Part shown: positions 43,831 to 52,035 of the stretch, in pieces | How the letters are laid out: every line of letters starts with the position of its first letter | Numbering within the stretch: position 1 is the first letter of the stretch | Assembly: GCA_017379935.1 (NCBI GenBank) | Contig: JAFNVC010000034.1 | Location: 1 to 64,000, forward strand | DNA: 64,000 bases | Reading direction: 5' to 3' | Source: Clostridia bacterium | GTDB taxonomy: Bacteria; Bacillota; Clostridia; Oscillospirales; Acutalibacteraceae | The notes under the pieces: model-generated | Database searches by the model: none | Told to the model about the DNA's origin: nothing | Seen by the model: the letters and a program-made list of their open reading frames with translations, nothing else | Translations under genes and position numbers: made by a program

Positions 43831-43887
43831 AATTAGCAAGTGGTAAACTGATAATTTTGAATTTAATTGGATTGGGAGATATAGGTT

Positions 43888-44151
43888 ATGTTTGAAAAAG
43901 AAGTTACGGTACAGAATCAGGTTGGCTTGAGCGCTCGTCCTGCTACATTCTTTATTCAGAAGGCTAACTGCTTCAAGTCATCTATCTGGATTGAGAAAGA
44001 GGAGCGCCGCGCTAATGCGAAGAGCCTTCTCGGCGTACTTTCACTCGGTATCGACGGCGGTACAACAATCAAGGTTATCGCTGCAGGCCCCGATGAGGAG
44101 CAGGCTGTTGAGGAGCTTGTTAAGCTTGTAAATTCAGGCTTTGCTGTATAA
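43888..44151 (+). CDS. HPr-family protein lacking the phosphorylatable histidine (Crh-like)
   Basis: An 87-residue protein with the HPr fold. The active-site motif, normally GLHARPA, is GLSARPA, so residue 15 is Ser and the protein cannot accept phosphate from enzyme I at His15. The regulatory serine is kept at exactly position 46 (AKSLLGVLSLGI), as in HPr and Bacillus Crh, the latter having Gln at 15. It may therefore act as a CcpA corepressor or other signalling protein rather than a sugar-transport phosphocarrier (inference). No PTS gene, hprK or ccpA is in the window. Own promoter; GGGAGAT precedes the start. Confidence 0.9.
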   Translation: MFEKEVTVQNQVGLSARPATFFIQKANCFKSSIWIEKEERRANAKSLLGVLSLGIDGGTTIKVIAAGPDEEQAVEELVKLVNSGFAV

Positions 44152-44171
44152 TTTTATTTCGATTTAACTTT

Positions 44172-44207
44172 AAAAGGTTGCCACGTGTTGGCGACCTTTT
44201 GTTTTTT
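44172..44207 (+). terminator. Terminator of the HPr-like gene
   Basis: AAAAGGTTGCC pairs with GGCGACCTTTT (one G-U), followed by GTTTTTT. Confidence 0.85.
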
Positions 44208-44230
44208 ATCAGAAGAAAGGGGGAATAGCT

Positions 44231-46078
44231 ACGGAGCTTGCAGAATTAAGAAAAAAAGCGATGGCATTACCGAAAACGCCGGGCGTTTATCTTATGAAAA
44301 ACGATAAGGGTAAGATTATTTACGTCGGCAAGGCAAAGGCGCTCAAAAACCGCGTCAGCCAGTATTTCGGCTCACAGAATAATCATTCCGTCAAAGTGCG
44401 CCGTATGGTCGAAAACGTTAACGATTTCGACTACATCTTAACCGATAGCGAGTTCGAAGCGCTTGTACTCGAATGCTCGCTCATTAAGCAGTATTCCCCG
44501 AAATATAACATTCTTCTAAAGGATGATAAGGGCTATTCTTATATAAGAATTACAAAAGGCGAGTGGCCGAAGATTTCTGCGGTCAAGCAGAAGCTGGACG
44601 ACGGCGCGCGCTATATCGGGCCTTATACAAGCTCGTTCAGTGTTTCGTCCTCCGTTGACGAGGCTTTGAAGATTTTTATGCTTCCTCATTGTAACAAGAG
44701 CTTCCCGCGTGAAATCGGCAAGGGCAGACCGTGCCTTAATTATTTTATAAAGCAGTGCTCCGCACCCTGCGCGAGAAAAATCACACGCGAGGAATATAAT
44801 GAGGCGGTAGAAGCCGCAGTCAAGTTCCTTCAGGGTGACAGCACAAAAATCGTTGCAGAGCTTACAGCCGAAATGGAGGAGGCGGCAGAAAATCTTGAGT
44901 TTGAAAAAGCCGCCAAGCTTCGCGACAGAATAAATTCGATCAAAAAGGTCAACGAAAAACAGAAGGTTGCAGGTTCGTCCGTCAAGGAGCAGGATGTCTT
45001 TGCAATCGCACAGTCAGAGGATAAATTCTGCCTGTCCGTTCTGCGTTTCTTTGACGGCAGACTCAGGGATAACGAGTGGTTTATTTTTGACGAAATCGAC
45101 TCTCTCCCCGAGACGAGGCACGAGCTTATCACGCGCTTTTATTCAATGGGGCGCACCGTGCCGAAATACGTTACGGTTGACGGCGAGGTAAGCGATCCCG
45201 AGCTTCTCAATGAGTGGCTTTCACAGCTTGCGGGGAAAAAGGTGGAAATCAACATTCCGCAACGCGGCAGACAGCTTGAGCTCGTTACAATGTGCCGTAA
45301 CAATGCTTCTCAGAAGCTCGCGCTTTCAATGGGCAGGAGCGGAAAGGCGACAGCTGCACTCGACGAGCTGTCAAGGCTTCTTAATCTGCCGAAGCCGCCC
45401 GCTTTTATCGAATCGTATGATATTTCCCACACGGCTGGCAGTGACAACGTTGCGGGTATGGTTGTATTTAAAAACGGACTTCCGTATAAAAAAAGCTACC
45501 GCAGATTTTCCATAAAGGGCTTTTCGGGACAGGACGATTATGCTTCAATGGCGGAGGTAATTTCGCGCCGTCTTAACAGATATGAGGAAGAAAAGGAGAC
45601 GGGCGAGGGCTTCGGAATTCTGCCTGACCTTATTCTGCTTGACGGCGGTATCGGACAGGTCAATGCCGTCCTTCCGATTGTCAGAGCGTTCGGTTATGAA
45701 ATCCCCGTTTACGGTATGGTCAAGGATAACAAGCACCGCACGCGCGCAGTTGCCTTCGACGGCGGAGAAATTGCAATCAATTCCAAGCGTCAGGCATTTA
45801 CACTCATCTCTACGATTCAGGAGGAGGTTCACCGCTATTCGGTTGCATACCACCACCAGAAGCATAAAAAATCGATGTTCAACGCAACGCTTACAAAAAT
45901 TGAGGGCGTCGGCGAAAAAAAGAGCAAGGCGCTTTTAAAGCATTTCAAAACAGTTTCTGCGATAAAATCGGCGAGCGTTGACGAACTTTGCAAGGCAGAG
46001 GGAATAAATCGTTCAACAGCGCAAAAAGTTTATGATTATTTCAGAAAAAATATTGACAACATACCGTCAAAAATGTGA
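44231..46078 (+). CDS. uvrC: Excinuclease ABC subunit C (non-canonical start)
   Basis: The UvrC nuclease of nucleotide excision repair. The GIY-YIG domain (PGVYLMKNDKGKIIYVGKAKALKNRV), a UVR motif for UvrB binding (LEFEKAAKLRDRI), the RNase H-like endonuclease core (FIESYDISHTAGSDNVAGMVV, LILLDGGIGQ) and two C-terminal helix-hairpin-helix units are all present. The first canonical start is ATG 44261 (605 residues), but no binding site precedes it. AAAGGGGG at 44216-44223 lies 7 bases before ACG 44231, and the frame from there, TELAELRKKA, matches the N-terminus usual for clostridial UvrC. Either ACG initiation, a recent ATG-to-ACG change or a sequence error is implied. Confidence 0.93.
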   Translation, partial: TELAELRKKAMALPKTPGVYLMKNDKGKIIYVGKAKALKNRVSQYFGSQNNHSVKVRRMVENVNDFDYILTDSEFEALVLECSLIKQYSPKYNILLKDDKGYSYIRITKGEWPKISAVKQKLDDGARYIGPYTSSFSVSSSVDEALKIFMLPHCNKSFPREIGKGRPCLNYFIKQCSAPCARKITREEYNEAVEAAVKFLQGDSTKIVAELTAEMEEAAENLEFEKAAKLRDRINSIKKVNEKQKVAGSSVKEQDVFAIAQSEDKFCLSVLRFFDGRLRDNEWFIFDEIDSLPETRHELITRFYSMGRTVPKYVTVDGEVSDPELLNEWLSQLAGKKVEINIPQRGRQLELVTMCRNNASQKLALSMGRSGKATAALDELSRLLNLPKPPAFIESYDISHTAGSDNVAGMVVFKNGLPYKKSYRRFSIKGFSGQDDYASMAEVISRRLNRYEEEKETGEGFGILPDLILLDGGIGQVNAVLPIVRAFGYEIPVYGMVKDNKHRTRAVAFDGGEIAINSKRQAFTLISTIQEEVHRYSVAYHHQKHKKSMFNATLTKIEGVGEKKSKALLKHFKTVSAIKSASVDELCKAEGINRSTAQKVYDYFRKNIDNIPSKM

Positions 46079-46126
46079 TAATAACAGTGTATGTAAAAGT
46101 AAATTTATAGGATAGGAGCTTTGACT

Positions 46127-46681
46127 GTGCGAGTAATAACAGGTTTGGCAAGAGGTCGGGTTCTTAAAACTCTTGAGGGCGAGGATGTACGTCCGACTAC
46201 CGACAGAGTTAAGGAAGCAATATTCAGCATAATACAGTTCGAAATCGAGGGCAGAGAGGTTCTCGACCTTTTCGCAGGTTCGGGACAGCTCGGCATCGAG
46301 GCACTCAGCAGAGGCGCGGCTTACGCTACGTTTACGGATCTGAGCAAGGATGCCGTCAGCGTTATTAAATCCAATCTTCTCTCGACGGGACTTCATAAGA
46401 ATTCTGCTGTTCTTCAGAGCGATGCGATGATGTTCCTTCGCAACAGCAGAAAGAAATTCGATATCATATTTATGGATCCTCCGTATTCGAAGGGAATCCT
46501 GCAGAAGGCACTTCCGCTTGCGGCAGAGGTTGTCAACGACGGCGGCGTTATTATCTGCGAGCATCCCTACGGTGAGGAATTGTCCGAGACTGCAGGCAGC
46601 TTTGCAGTTTACCGTACCTATAAATACGGCAAGCTCGGCGTAACGGTTTACAGGCTCGGCGAAGGAGGGAAAGCGGAATGA
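46127..46681 (+). CDS. rsmD: 16S rRNA (guanine966-N2)-methyltransferase RsmD
   Basis: A 184-residue methyltransferase. VITGLARGRVLKTLEG starts the family pattern; the SAM loop is VLDLFAGSGQLGIEALSRGA and the catalytic motif is DIIFMDPPYSKG. It methylates G966 of 16S rRNA. The GTG at 46127 is preferred, since GGAG lies 9 bases upstream; the TTG at 46121 is too close. It overlaps coaD by 4 bases. Confidence 0.95.
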   Translation: MRVITGLARGRVLKTLEGEDVRPTTDRVKEAIFSIIQFEIEGREVLDLFAGSGQLGIEALSRGAAYATFTDLSKDAVSVIKSNLLSTGLHKNSAVLQSDAMMFLRNSRKKFDIIFMDPPYSKGILQKALPLAAEVVNDGGVIICEHPYGEELSETAGSFAVYRTYKYGKLGVTVYRLGEGGKAE

Positions 46682-47166
46682 CGAGAGTTATCTATCCCGG
46701 CAGCTTCGACCCGATAACAAACGGTCATATGAGCGTTATCAGAAGAGCCTCAAAGCTTTTTGACGAGGTTATCGTTGTTGTTATGATTAACCACAAAAAG
46801 CCCGTCGGCTGCTTTACTTATCAGGAGAGGGCAGAGCTTATTACCCGTTGCGTGAAGGATTTGCCGAATGTCCGTGTGGATTATTATGACGGACTTCTCG
46901 CTGATTATGCAAAAATCCATAAAGCAAACGCTATTGTCAAGGGCTTGCGCGCCGTGTCCGACTTTGAGCATGAGTTTCAGCAGGCTTTGACCAATAAGGA
47001 GCTTAATCCCGACGTTGAGACGGTTTTCGTAACCGCGGGCGCAGATTATATGTATCTTTCCTCAAGCATTGTCAAGCAGGTCTGCGAGCTTGGCGGAGAT
47101 GTTAAGAAATTCGTACCCGAAGAGGTATATGACGATATTGTAAAAGGCATAAAGAAGAAAGGATGA
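46678..47166 (+). CDS. coaD: Phosphopantetheine adenylyltransferase
   Basis: A 162-residue nucleotidyltransferase of coenzyme A synthesis. The opening VIYPGSFDPITNGHMSVI carries the (T/H)xGH-type active site, and VKGLRAVSDFEHEFQQALTN and YMYLSSSIVKQV are the standard later blocks. It makes dephospho-CoA from 4'-phosphopantetheine and ATP. Coupled to rsmD by an ATGA overlap, a common arrangement in Firmicutes. Confidence 0.97.
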   Translation: MTRVIYPGSFDPITNGHMSVIRRASKLFDEVIVVVMINHKKPVGCFTYQERAELITRCVKDLPNVRVDYYDGLLADYAKIHKANAIVKGLRAVSDFEHEFQQALTNKELNPDVETVFVTAGADYMYLSSSIVKQVCELGGDVKKFVPEEVYDDIVKGIKKKG

Positions 47167-47173
47167 CAGACAG

Positions 47174-47824
47174 ATGAACGTACAGGGCTTACTTGATAAA
47201 ATCGAGGATACCATTGAATCAGGCAGCAAATTGCCTCTTTCAGGCGGTAAAATTGCAGTTGATGCGGAGGTAATCAAGCAGTGCGTTGAGGATATCCGCT
47301 ACGATCTTCCCATTGAAATTGAAAAGGCACAGGAGGTTGTTGCTCACCACAACAATCTTATCACTAAGGCTAATAATGAGGCTTCCTCTATTGTTTCGAC
47401 AGCACAGACTCAGGCTGATACAATCATTGCTGAGGCTAAGGAAAAGGCAGCTTCAATCGTTGCAACGGCTGAAACAAACGCTAACGCTACAATCGAGGCA
47501 GCGTCAGAGCAGGCTCGTCAGATGGTTGAAAATTCTGAGATCGCTCGTCTTGCACACGAATATTCCGACCGTGTAAGAGCGCAGGCTGTAAACGAGGTTG
47601 AAAAGATGCTCGGTAACGCAAGAAAGGAAGCTGATTCAATCCTTCTTGACGCTACAAACCAGTCCAACGATATGCGTGCAAAGGCTGAAAAGTGGGCAAC
47701 GGAAATCCGCAGCGGTGCGGCTGAATTTGTTGAGGATATCCTCAAGAACAGCGATGAGGTTCTTTCTTCAAATATCGCAGAAATCCGCAAGGCACGCCAG
47801 AGTCTTTTCGGCTCAAACAGATAA
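47174..47824 (+). CDS. Coiled-coil protein (DivIVA/ATPase-subunit-like), unknown function
   Basis: A 216-residue, Ala/Glu-rich protein. A short N-terminal domain (1-60) leads to a long continuous coiled coil (about 60-200) with regular alanine heptads such as AEAKEKAASIVATAETNANATIEAA. Clostridial genes of this type after coaD are often labelled as V-ATPase subunit H-like or DivIVA-like; neither is proven. It may link envelope growth to division. It begins 7 bases after coaD and has its own terminator. Confidence 0.8.
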   Translation: MNVQGLLDKIEDTIESGSKLPLSGGKIAVDAEVIKQCVEDIRYDLPIEIEKAQEVVAHHNNLITKANNEASSIVSTAQTQADTIIAEAKEKAASIVATAETNANATIEAASEQARQMVENSEIARLAHEYSDRVRAQAVNEVEKMLGNARKEADSILLDATNQSNDMRAKAEKWATEIRSGAAEFVEDILKNSDEVLSSNIAEIRKARQSLFGSNR

Positions 47825-47841
47825 GATATTACATAAATCAT

Positions 47842-47870
47842 AAAAGGACGGAAATCCCCGTCCTTTTTTT
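47842..47870 (+). terminator. Terminator of the rsmD-coaD-coiled-coil unit
   Basis: AAAAGGACGG (47842-47851) pairs with CCGTCCTTTT (47858-47867) and is followed by TTT. The ribosome binding site of the next small gene starts at once after the T-run. Confidence 0.85.
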
Positions 47871-47883
47871 GGAGTTGGATAAA

Positions 47884-48072
47884 ATGAAAAAACAATGCGA
47901 ATGCTGTTATAAGCGTTTTGAGGTTGTGCGCGACACGAGCGTGCCTATTTCAACAGATTTAACTGCACCGATGGATCATATCTACTGTCCGTGGTGCGGT
48001 GCGGAGAACGGTGCGGTCGAGAAGGGCTCTCTGATCAGCACACAGCGCTGTAACGCTGAATGCGAATTTTAA
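47884..48072 (+). CDS. Small zinc-ribbon-like protein
   Basis: A 62-residue protein with CECC near the start, CPWCG in the middle and a final CNAEC, giving two or three CxxC-type pairs compatible with a zinc site. The role is unknown. The ATG at 47884 lies 9 bases after GGAG, directly behind the preceding terminator; no separate promoter is seen, so expression would depend on readthrough. murD starts 23 bases downstream. Confidence 0.65.
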   Translation: MKKQCECCYKRFEVVRDTSVPISTDLTAPMDHIYCPWCGAENGAVEKGSLISTQRCNAECEF

Positions 48073-48095
48073 TCTGAATTACGGAGATGCAGAAA

Positions 48096-49397
48096 ATGTG
48101 TCATAATTTGATTGAATTTTTAAGGGATAAGAATATCGTCATCCTCGGCTTCGGCAGGGAGGGCGTTTCGACCTATAATTATATAAGAAAATATTTTCCC
48201 GAAAAGCCGCTTGCGATTGCGGATAAAAAGGAAATTTCTCTCGATGATAATAACGTGACTCTGCTCACGGGTGAAGGATATATGGAAAGAGTTTTCGACT
48301 ACGAGCTTGTAATCAAAACTCCGGGTGTGCCGATCGTCAATATCGAAATCCCCGAAAATGTGCTCATCACCTGTCAGGTGGATCTGTTCCTCGAATATGC
48401 GCCGTGTAAAAAAATCGGTATTACAGGAACAAAGGGTAAGACCACGACATCAACACTCACCTATAATCTTATTACCGAGGCAGGTCTGGACGCTTATCTT
48501 GTCGGCAATATCGGCGTGCCTGTGTTTGATATCATCGACGAGTGCGACGGCAAAATTGCGGTTATCGAAATGTCTTGCCATCAGCTTGAGTTCTGCCGCA
48601 CATCTCCCGATGTTGCGATTTTTACGAATATCTACGAGGAGCATCTCGACCATTATGACGGCTACCGCGGTTATATCAACGCGAAGCTTAATATCGTCAA
48701 TCATCAGTCAGAGGAAAATTATCTTGTTTACAATGCTGACCAGAATGTTGAGGGACTTATTAATTTTTCACAGTATAAAAGCGTGAAAATCCCTGTCAGC
48801 GCAGAGCCGACGAATGATTTTCAGCAGATGCTCACCACTCTTAATCCGAGACTTATCGGCAAGCACTGCCATCAGGATATCTTCTTTGCAGAGGCTGCTG
48901 CCCGTCTTTTGGGTGCGGATGACGATGCGGTGAAGCGCGGTGTTGAAAAATTCACGGGTATTCCGCACAGAATGGAGCCTGTCGGTGAATATAAGGGCAT
49001 CAGCTTCTACAATGACAGTATTGCTACAATTCCGCACGCTGTTGAGTGTGCCGTTGATGCTCTCGGCAATATTGACACGCTTATTTTCGGCGGACTTGAC
49101 CGTGGAATTACCTATGAGGATTTTGTAACCTATCTTGATGTCTGCCCGATAAAAAATATTATCGGTATGCCTGAGACGGGTACGAAAATCTGCAGCGCTC
49201 TGACCGAAATGGGCTCGGCGAAAAATGTTATTCCGGTTGAAACCATGGAGGAGGCAGTTGAGGCGGCATATAAATTCACTCAAAAGGGCAAAACCTGCCT
49301 TCTTTCACCTGCTGCACCGAGCTATAATGTCTACCGCAATTTTGAGCACAAGGGCAACCATTACAAGGAAGTTGTGAAAGCTCTCGGCGAAAAATAA
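48096..49397 (+). CDS. murD: UDP-N-acetylmuramoyl-L-alanine--D-glutamate ligase
   Basis: A 433-residue Mur ligase. The N-terminal Rossmann-like domain starts VILGFGREGVSTYNYI; the ATP loop is GITGTKGKTTTSTL near residue 108; EMSCHQLEF and NIYEEHLDHYDGYRGYINAK are the central ligase blocks; and FYNDSIATIPHAVECAV and LLSPAAPSYNVYRNFEHKGNHY in the C domain are those of MurD. It adds D-Glu to the peptidoglycan precursor. The ATG at 48096 is 9 bases after GGAG; the ATG at 48087 abuts it. It stands apart from the usual division and cell-wall cluster, so it could be a second copy. Confidence 0.88.
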   Translation: MCHNLIEFLRDKNIVILGFGREGVSTYNYIRKYFPEKPLAIADKKEISLDDNNVTLLTGEGYMERVFDYELVIKTPGVPIVNIEIPENVLITCQVDLFLEYAPCKKIGITGTKGKTTTSTLTYNLITEAGLDAYLVGNIGVPVFDIIDECDGKIAVIEMSCHQLEFCRTSPDVAIFTNIYEEHLDHYDGYRGYINAKLNIVNHQSEENYLVYNADQNVEGLINFSQYKSVKIPVSAEPTNDFQQMLTTLNPRLIGKHCHQDIFFAEAAARLLGADDDAVKRGVEKFTGIPHRMEPVGEYKGISFYNDSIATIPHAVECAVDALGNIDTLIFGGLDRGITYEDFVTYLDVCPIKNIIGMPETGTKICSALTEMGSAKNVIPVETMEEAVEAAYKFTQKGKTCLLSPAAPSYNVYRNFEHKGNHYKEVVKALGEK

Positions 49398-49430
49398 TTG
49401 CAAAAATCGACAAAAAATTCACTTTGTTTG

Positions 49431-49459
49431 TAGACAACGGCTCGAAAAAATGTTACAAT
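49431..49459 (+). promoter_or_regulatory. Promoter of the polysaccharide operon
   Basis: TAGACA (49431-49436), 17 bases, TACAAT (49454-49459) with TGT extension, about 30 bases before the glycosyltransferase start. Confidence 0.6.
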
Positions 49460-49491
49460 CAAGTGTATTTGTATAATAGGACGATAGTGAT

Positions 49492-50739
49492 ATGAAGAGT
49501 TGTCTGATTCTCGTAACAAACCTATATCCGTATTCTCTGGGAGAGGCTTTTCTCGAGCCGGAGGTGCCTTTTCTTGCAAAGCAGTTTGATAAGGTGATAA
49601 CCCTTTCAATCGGTCTTGATAAGGATGCAGAGCTTACGCGCACGGTGCCGAAGAATTTTGATTGCTATAATATTACGTCGATTCCGAAAAAAATCAACCG
49701 TGCGATTTCTCTTTTTAACGGTGCCGTGAATTTTCTCCGCCCCGCGAGGGATGTTGAGGACGAGGCAAAAAAGAGTATAAAGCACAGACTTTTCTACGAA
49801 TATTTCACCGCAAGAGGCGAGCGTGAGTTTGCACTTTGCGAAAAGATACTCGATAAATATGATTTCAGTGAATACGACAGCGTTACGGTGTACAGCTATT
49901 GGTTTTTTGTTGCCGCGCTTGTCGCAAGCAAGATTTATGACAAGCTCTCGGCTGAGTGTGAAAACGTTAAATTCGTCTCCCGTGCACACGGTCACGATGT
50001 TTACAGAGAAGCGAATCCGATCGGTTATATTCCGAAAAGACGTTTTCTGCTTGATAAGATTGATGCTGTTTACCCCTGCTCGGTAAACGGAGAAAAATAC
50101 ATCCGTGAAGGCTATCCCGAATATTCGGACAAGATCAGCCACCGCTACCTCGGCACGGTGGGAAACGGCACATCCTGTATGAGCGAGGATGAATTTCATC
50201 TTGTGTCCTGCTCGCGTATGATACCGCTTAAAAGACTCGACAGAATTGCGTCGGCGCTTTTGCTTCTGGATAAAGAAAATCCCGGAAAAATCAGGTGGAC
50301 TCACATCGGCTCGGGTGAAACAAGCGAAGCCGTAAAGCAGCTCTGTGAGGGACTCGAAAATATAAAGGCTGAATTTCTCGGTGAGATTCCGAACGAAGCG
50401 GTGGGTGAATTCTACCGCACCAATAGCGTTGATATGCTGATTAACACCAGCAACACGGAGGGGCTTCCGGTTTCGATGATGGAGGCTATGTCCTTTTCGA
50501 TACCCGTGCTTGCAACGGATGTCGGCGGAGTCGGTGAAATTGTGAAGGATTCCTACAACGGCTTTCTTATTGATGAGAATTTCACTGACGAGCTCCTTGC
50601 ACAGAAAATAAAAGAAATTATCCTCTCTTCAAAGCAGGAAAGGGAAGCGATGCGCAGAAACGCGCGTTCCTTCTGGGAAGAGAATTTTGATGCAGAAAAG
50701 AATTTTACGGCATTCGCCGGGGAAATCTGCTGTTCTTAA
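49492..50739 (+). CDS. Group 1 (GT4) glycosyltransferase
   Basis: A 415-residue GT-B enzyme. The acceptor domain starts ILVTNLYPYSLGEAFLEPEV; the donor domain begins near residue 235 with HLVSCSRMIPLKRLDRI and carries the GT4 signature NTSNTEGLPVSMMEAMSFSIPVLATDVGG (read in two parts near 315-345), including the nucleotide-sugar-binding Glu pair region. It would add a sugar to a lipid-linked or nucleotide-activated chain at the inner membrane face. First gene of an operon with a Wzy/ligase-like protein and a tyrosine kinase, so a surface polysaccharide is the likely product. Confidence 0.88.
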   Translation: MKSCLILVTNLYPYSLGEAFLEPEVPFLAKQFDKVITLSIGLDKDAELTRTVPKNFDCYNITSIPKKINRAISLFNGAVNFLRPARDVEDEAKKSIKHRLFYEYFTARGEREFALCEKILDKYDFSEYDSVTVYSYWFFVAALVASKIYDKLSAECENVKFVSRAHGHDVYREANPIGYIPKRRFLLDKIDAVYPCSVNGEKYIREGYPEYSDKISHRYLGTVGNGTSCMSEDEFHLVSCSRMIPLKRLDRIASALLLLDKENPGKIRWTHIGSGETSEAVKQLCEGLENIKAEFLGEIPNEAVGEFYRTNSVDMLINTSNTEGLPVSMMEAMSFSIPVLATDVGGVGEIVKDSYNGFLIDENFTDELLAQKIKEIILSSKQEREAMRRNARSFWEENFDAEKNFTAFAGEICCS

Positions 50740-50763
50740 TTTTTAAAAGGTCAGGGGTGCGAT

Positions 50764-52035
50764 ATGATCTCTTTGAATAAAGGTATTCTCCGGTTCGAGG
50801 GAAATAAAGAGAATACCGCACGTTGGATATATGAATTGACCTTTATAGTCAATACGATTACGCTTTTTGCATTCAACGATGTTAAGTTTATCGGTACGGC
50901 TACGGGACTTGTTATGCTCGTCGCGGTAATGCTTCTCTGGATAGGAAGAAGAAACAAAAAAGTAGTAATTCCGTATAATACGGCATGGTACATCGCTTTT
51001 ACGGCTTTTGCCGCGGTATCGTGTCTGTGGTCAATGTTTATTAACACATATATGGCGTCATACTTCCTTCGTATGGTGGTTATCATCGCGAGTATAACCT
51101 CGGTGTCGATTTATGTCGATAAGGCGGAGGATCTTGAACGGCTGATAAAGATTTTTATTTTTTCGATTGTGGTAATTGTTGCGATGGAGCTTGCCGTAAC
51201 ACCGATAGATGAATGGAGCGCGGGTGTTATGGGCTCGCACTTCAGCGGTGCTAACCAGAACAGCGTTGCGTTTCTTGCATTCTGTGCCGAGCTTTTTGCT
51301 TTTTATGAATTCTATTCAAAAGGCAAAAAAAGGTACATTTTGCTGGTTGTTCTTTTCGTTATATTTGTAGTTATGTCAGGCTCAAGAAAAGCGTTGTTCG
51401 CCTCTGTTGCAGGACCGCTGCTTTTCGTTTTCTTCTCGACTTATAAGCGCAATTATCTTTTTCGTATATTGTTGATTGCAGGCCTGGCTGTATTTGTGGT
51501 TTTCATTATTATGAACGACGTCAACGCCTATAATTCAATCGGTAAGCGTTTTGAATCAATGCTTGAGTTCTGGTTCGAGGACAGATCGCACAAGGTTGAC
51601 AACAGCCTTTATATGCGCTCATATTACATCCAGCTTGCGCAGGAGATGTTCGGCGAATCACCGCTGATCGGTAAGGGCATGGGTAACTTTGCAAAAATTA
51701 TCGACGAGTTTTATGATTTGCAGGGCGTTTACAGCCACAATAACTACTGGCAGATATTAAGTGAATTGGGTGTCATCGGATTTTTTATCTATTATTCGAT
51801 GTATGCTTTTATAATAATCAAGCTGATTAAAAATACAGTTGTGCACAAAAGCAGGCTCAGTCTTTTGTTCCTGACGTTTATGCTGCTGCTTGTTGTGCTT
51901 GAAACAGGCTTTGTTACCTACAATTCAAAAATGCCGCATATCGTTATTGGGATTGCGTACACGGCAACCTACGCAGTAGATACTGACGGCAGAAAATACT
52001 CATATATTGAAAACCAGAGAACGGGGGATTTGTAA
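50764..52035 (+). CDS. O-antigen ligase/polymerase-like membrane protein
   Basis: A 423-residue protein with about 11 hydrophobic segments. The Wzy_C-type pattern shows in the large outer loop, where ESPLIGKGMGNF is followed by YSHNNYWQILSELGVIGFFIY (shown in part), the conserved His and Gly segment of O-antigen ligases and polymerases. It should polymerise or ligate the repeat units made by the neighbouring glycosyltransferase. Its stop overlaps the start of the kinase gene by one base. Confidence 0.85.
   Translation: MISLNKGILRFEGNKENTARWIYELTFIVNTITLFAFNDVKFIGTATGLVMLVAVMLLWIGRRNKKVVIPYNTAWYIAFTAFAAVSCLWSMFINTYMASYFLRMVVIIASITSVSIYVDKAEDLERLIKIFIFSIVVIVAMELAVTPIDEWSAGVMGSHFSGANQNSVAFLAFCAELFAFYEFYSKGKKRYILLVVLFVIFVVMSGSRKALFASVAGPLLFVFFSTYKRNYLFRILLIAGLAVFVVFIIMNDVNAYNSIGKRFESMLEFWFEDRSHKVDNSLYMRSYYIQLAQEMFGESPLIGKGMGNFAKIIDEFYDLQGVYSHNNYWQILSELGVIGFFIYYSMYAFIIIKLIKNTVVHKSRLSLLFLTFMLLLVVLETGFVTYNSKMPHIVIGIAYTATYAVDTDGRKYSYIENQRTGDL

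Noticed and set aside
43682..43887. A displaced rplS gene after trmD
   Set aside because: No frame in the spacer encodes L19; the region holds only the promoter of the HPr-like gene.
46678..47824. A V-type ATPase subunit after coaD
   Set aside because: The coiled-coil protein only shares composition with such subunits, and no other ATPase subunit genes are present.
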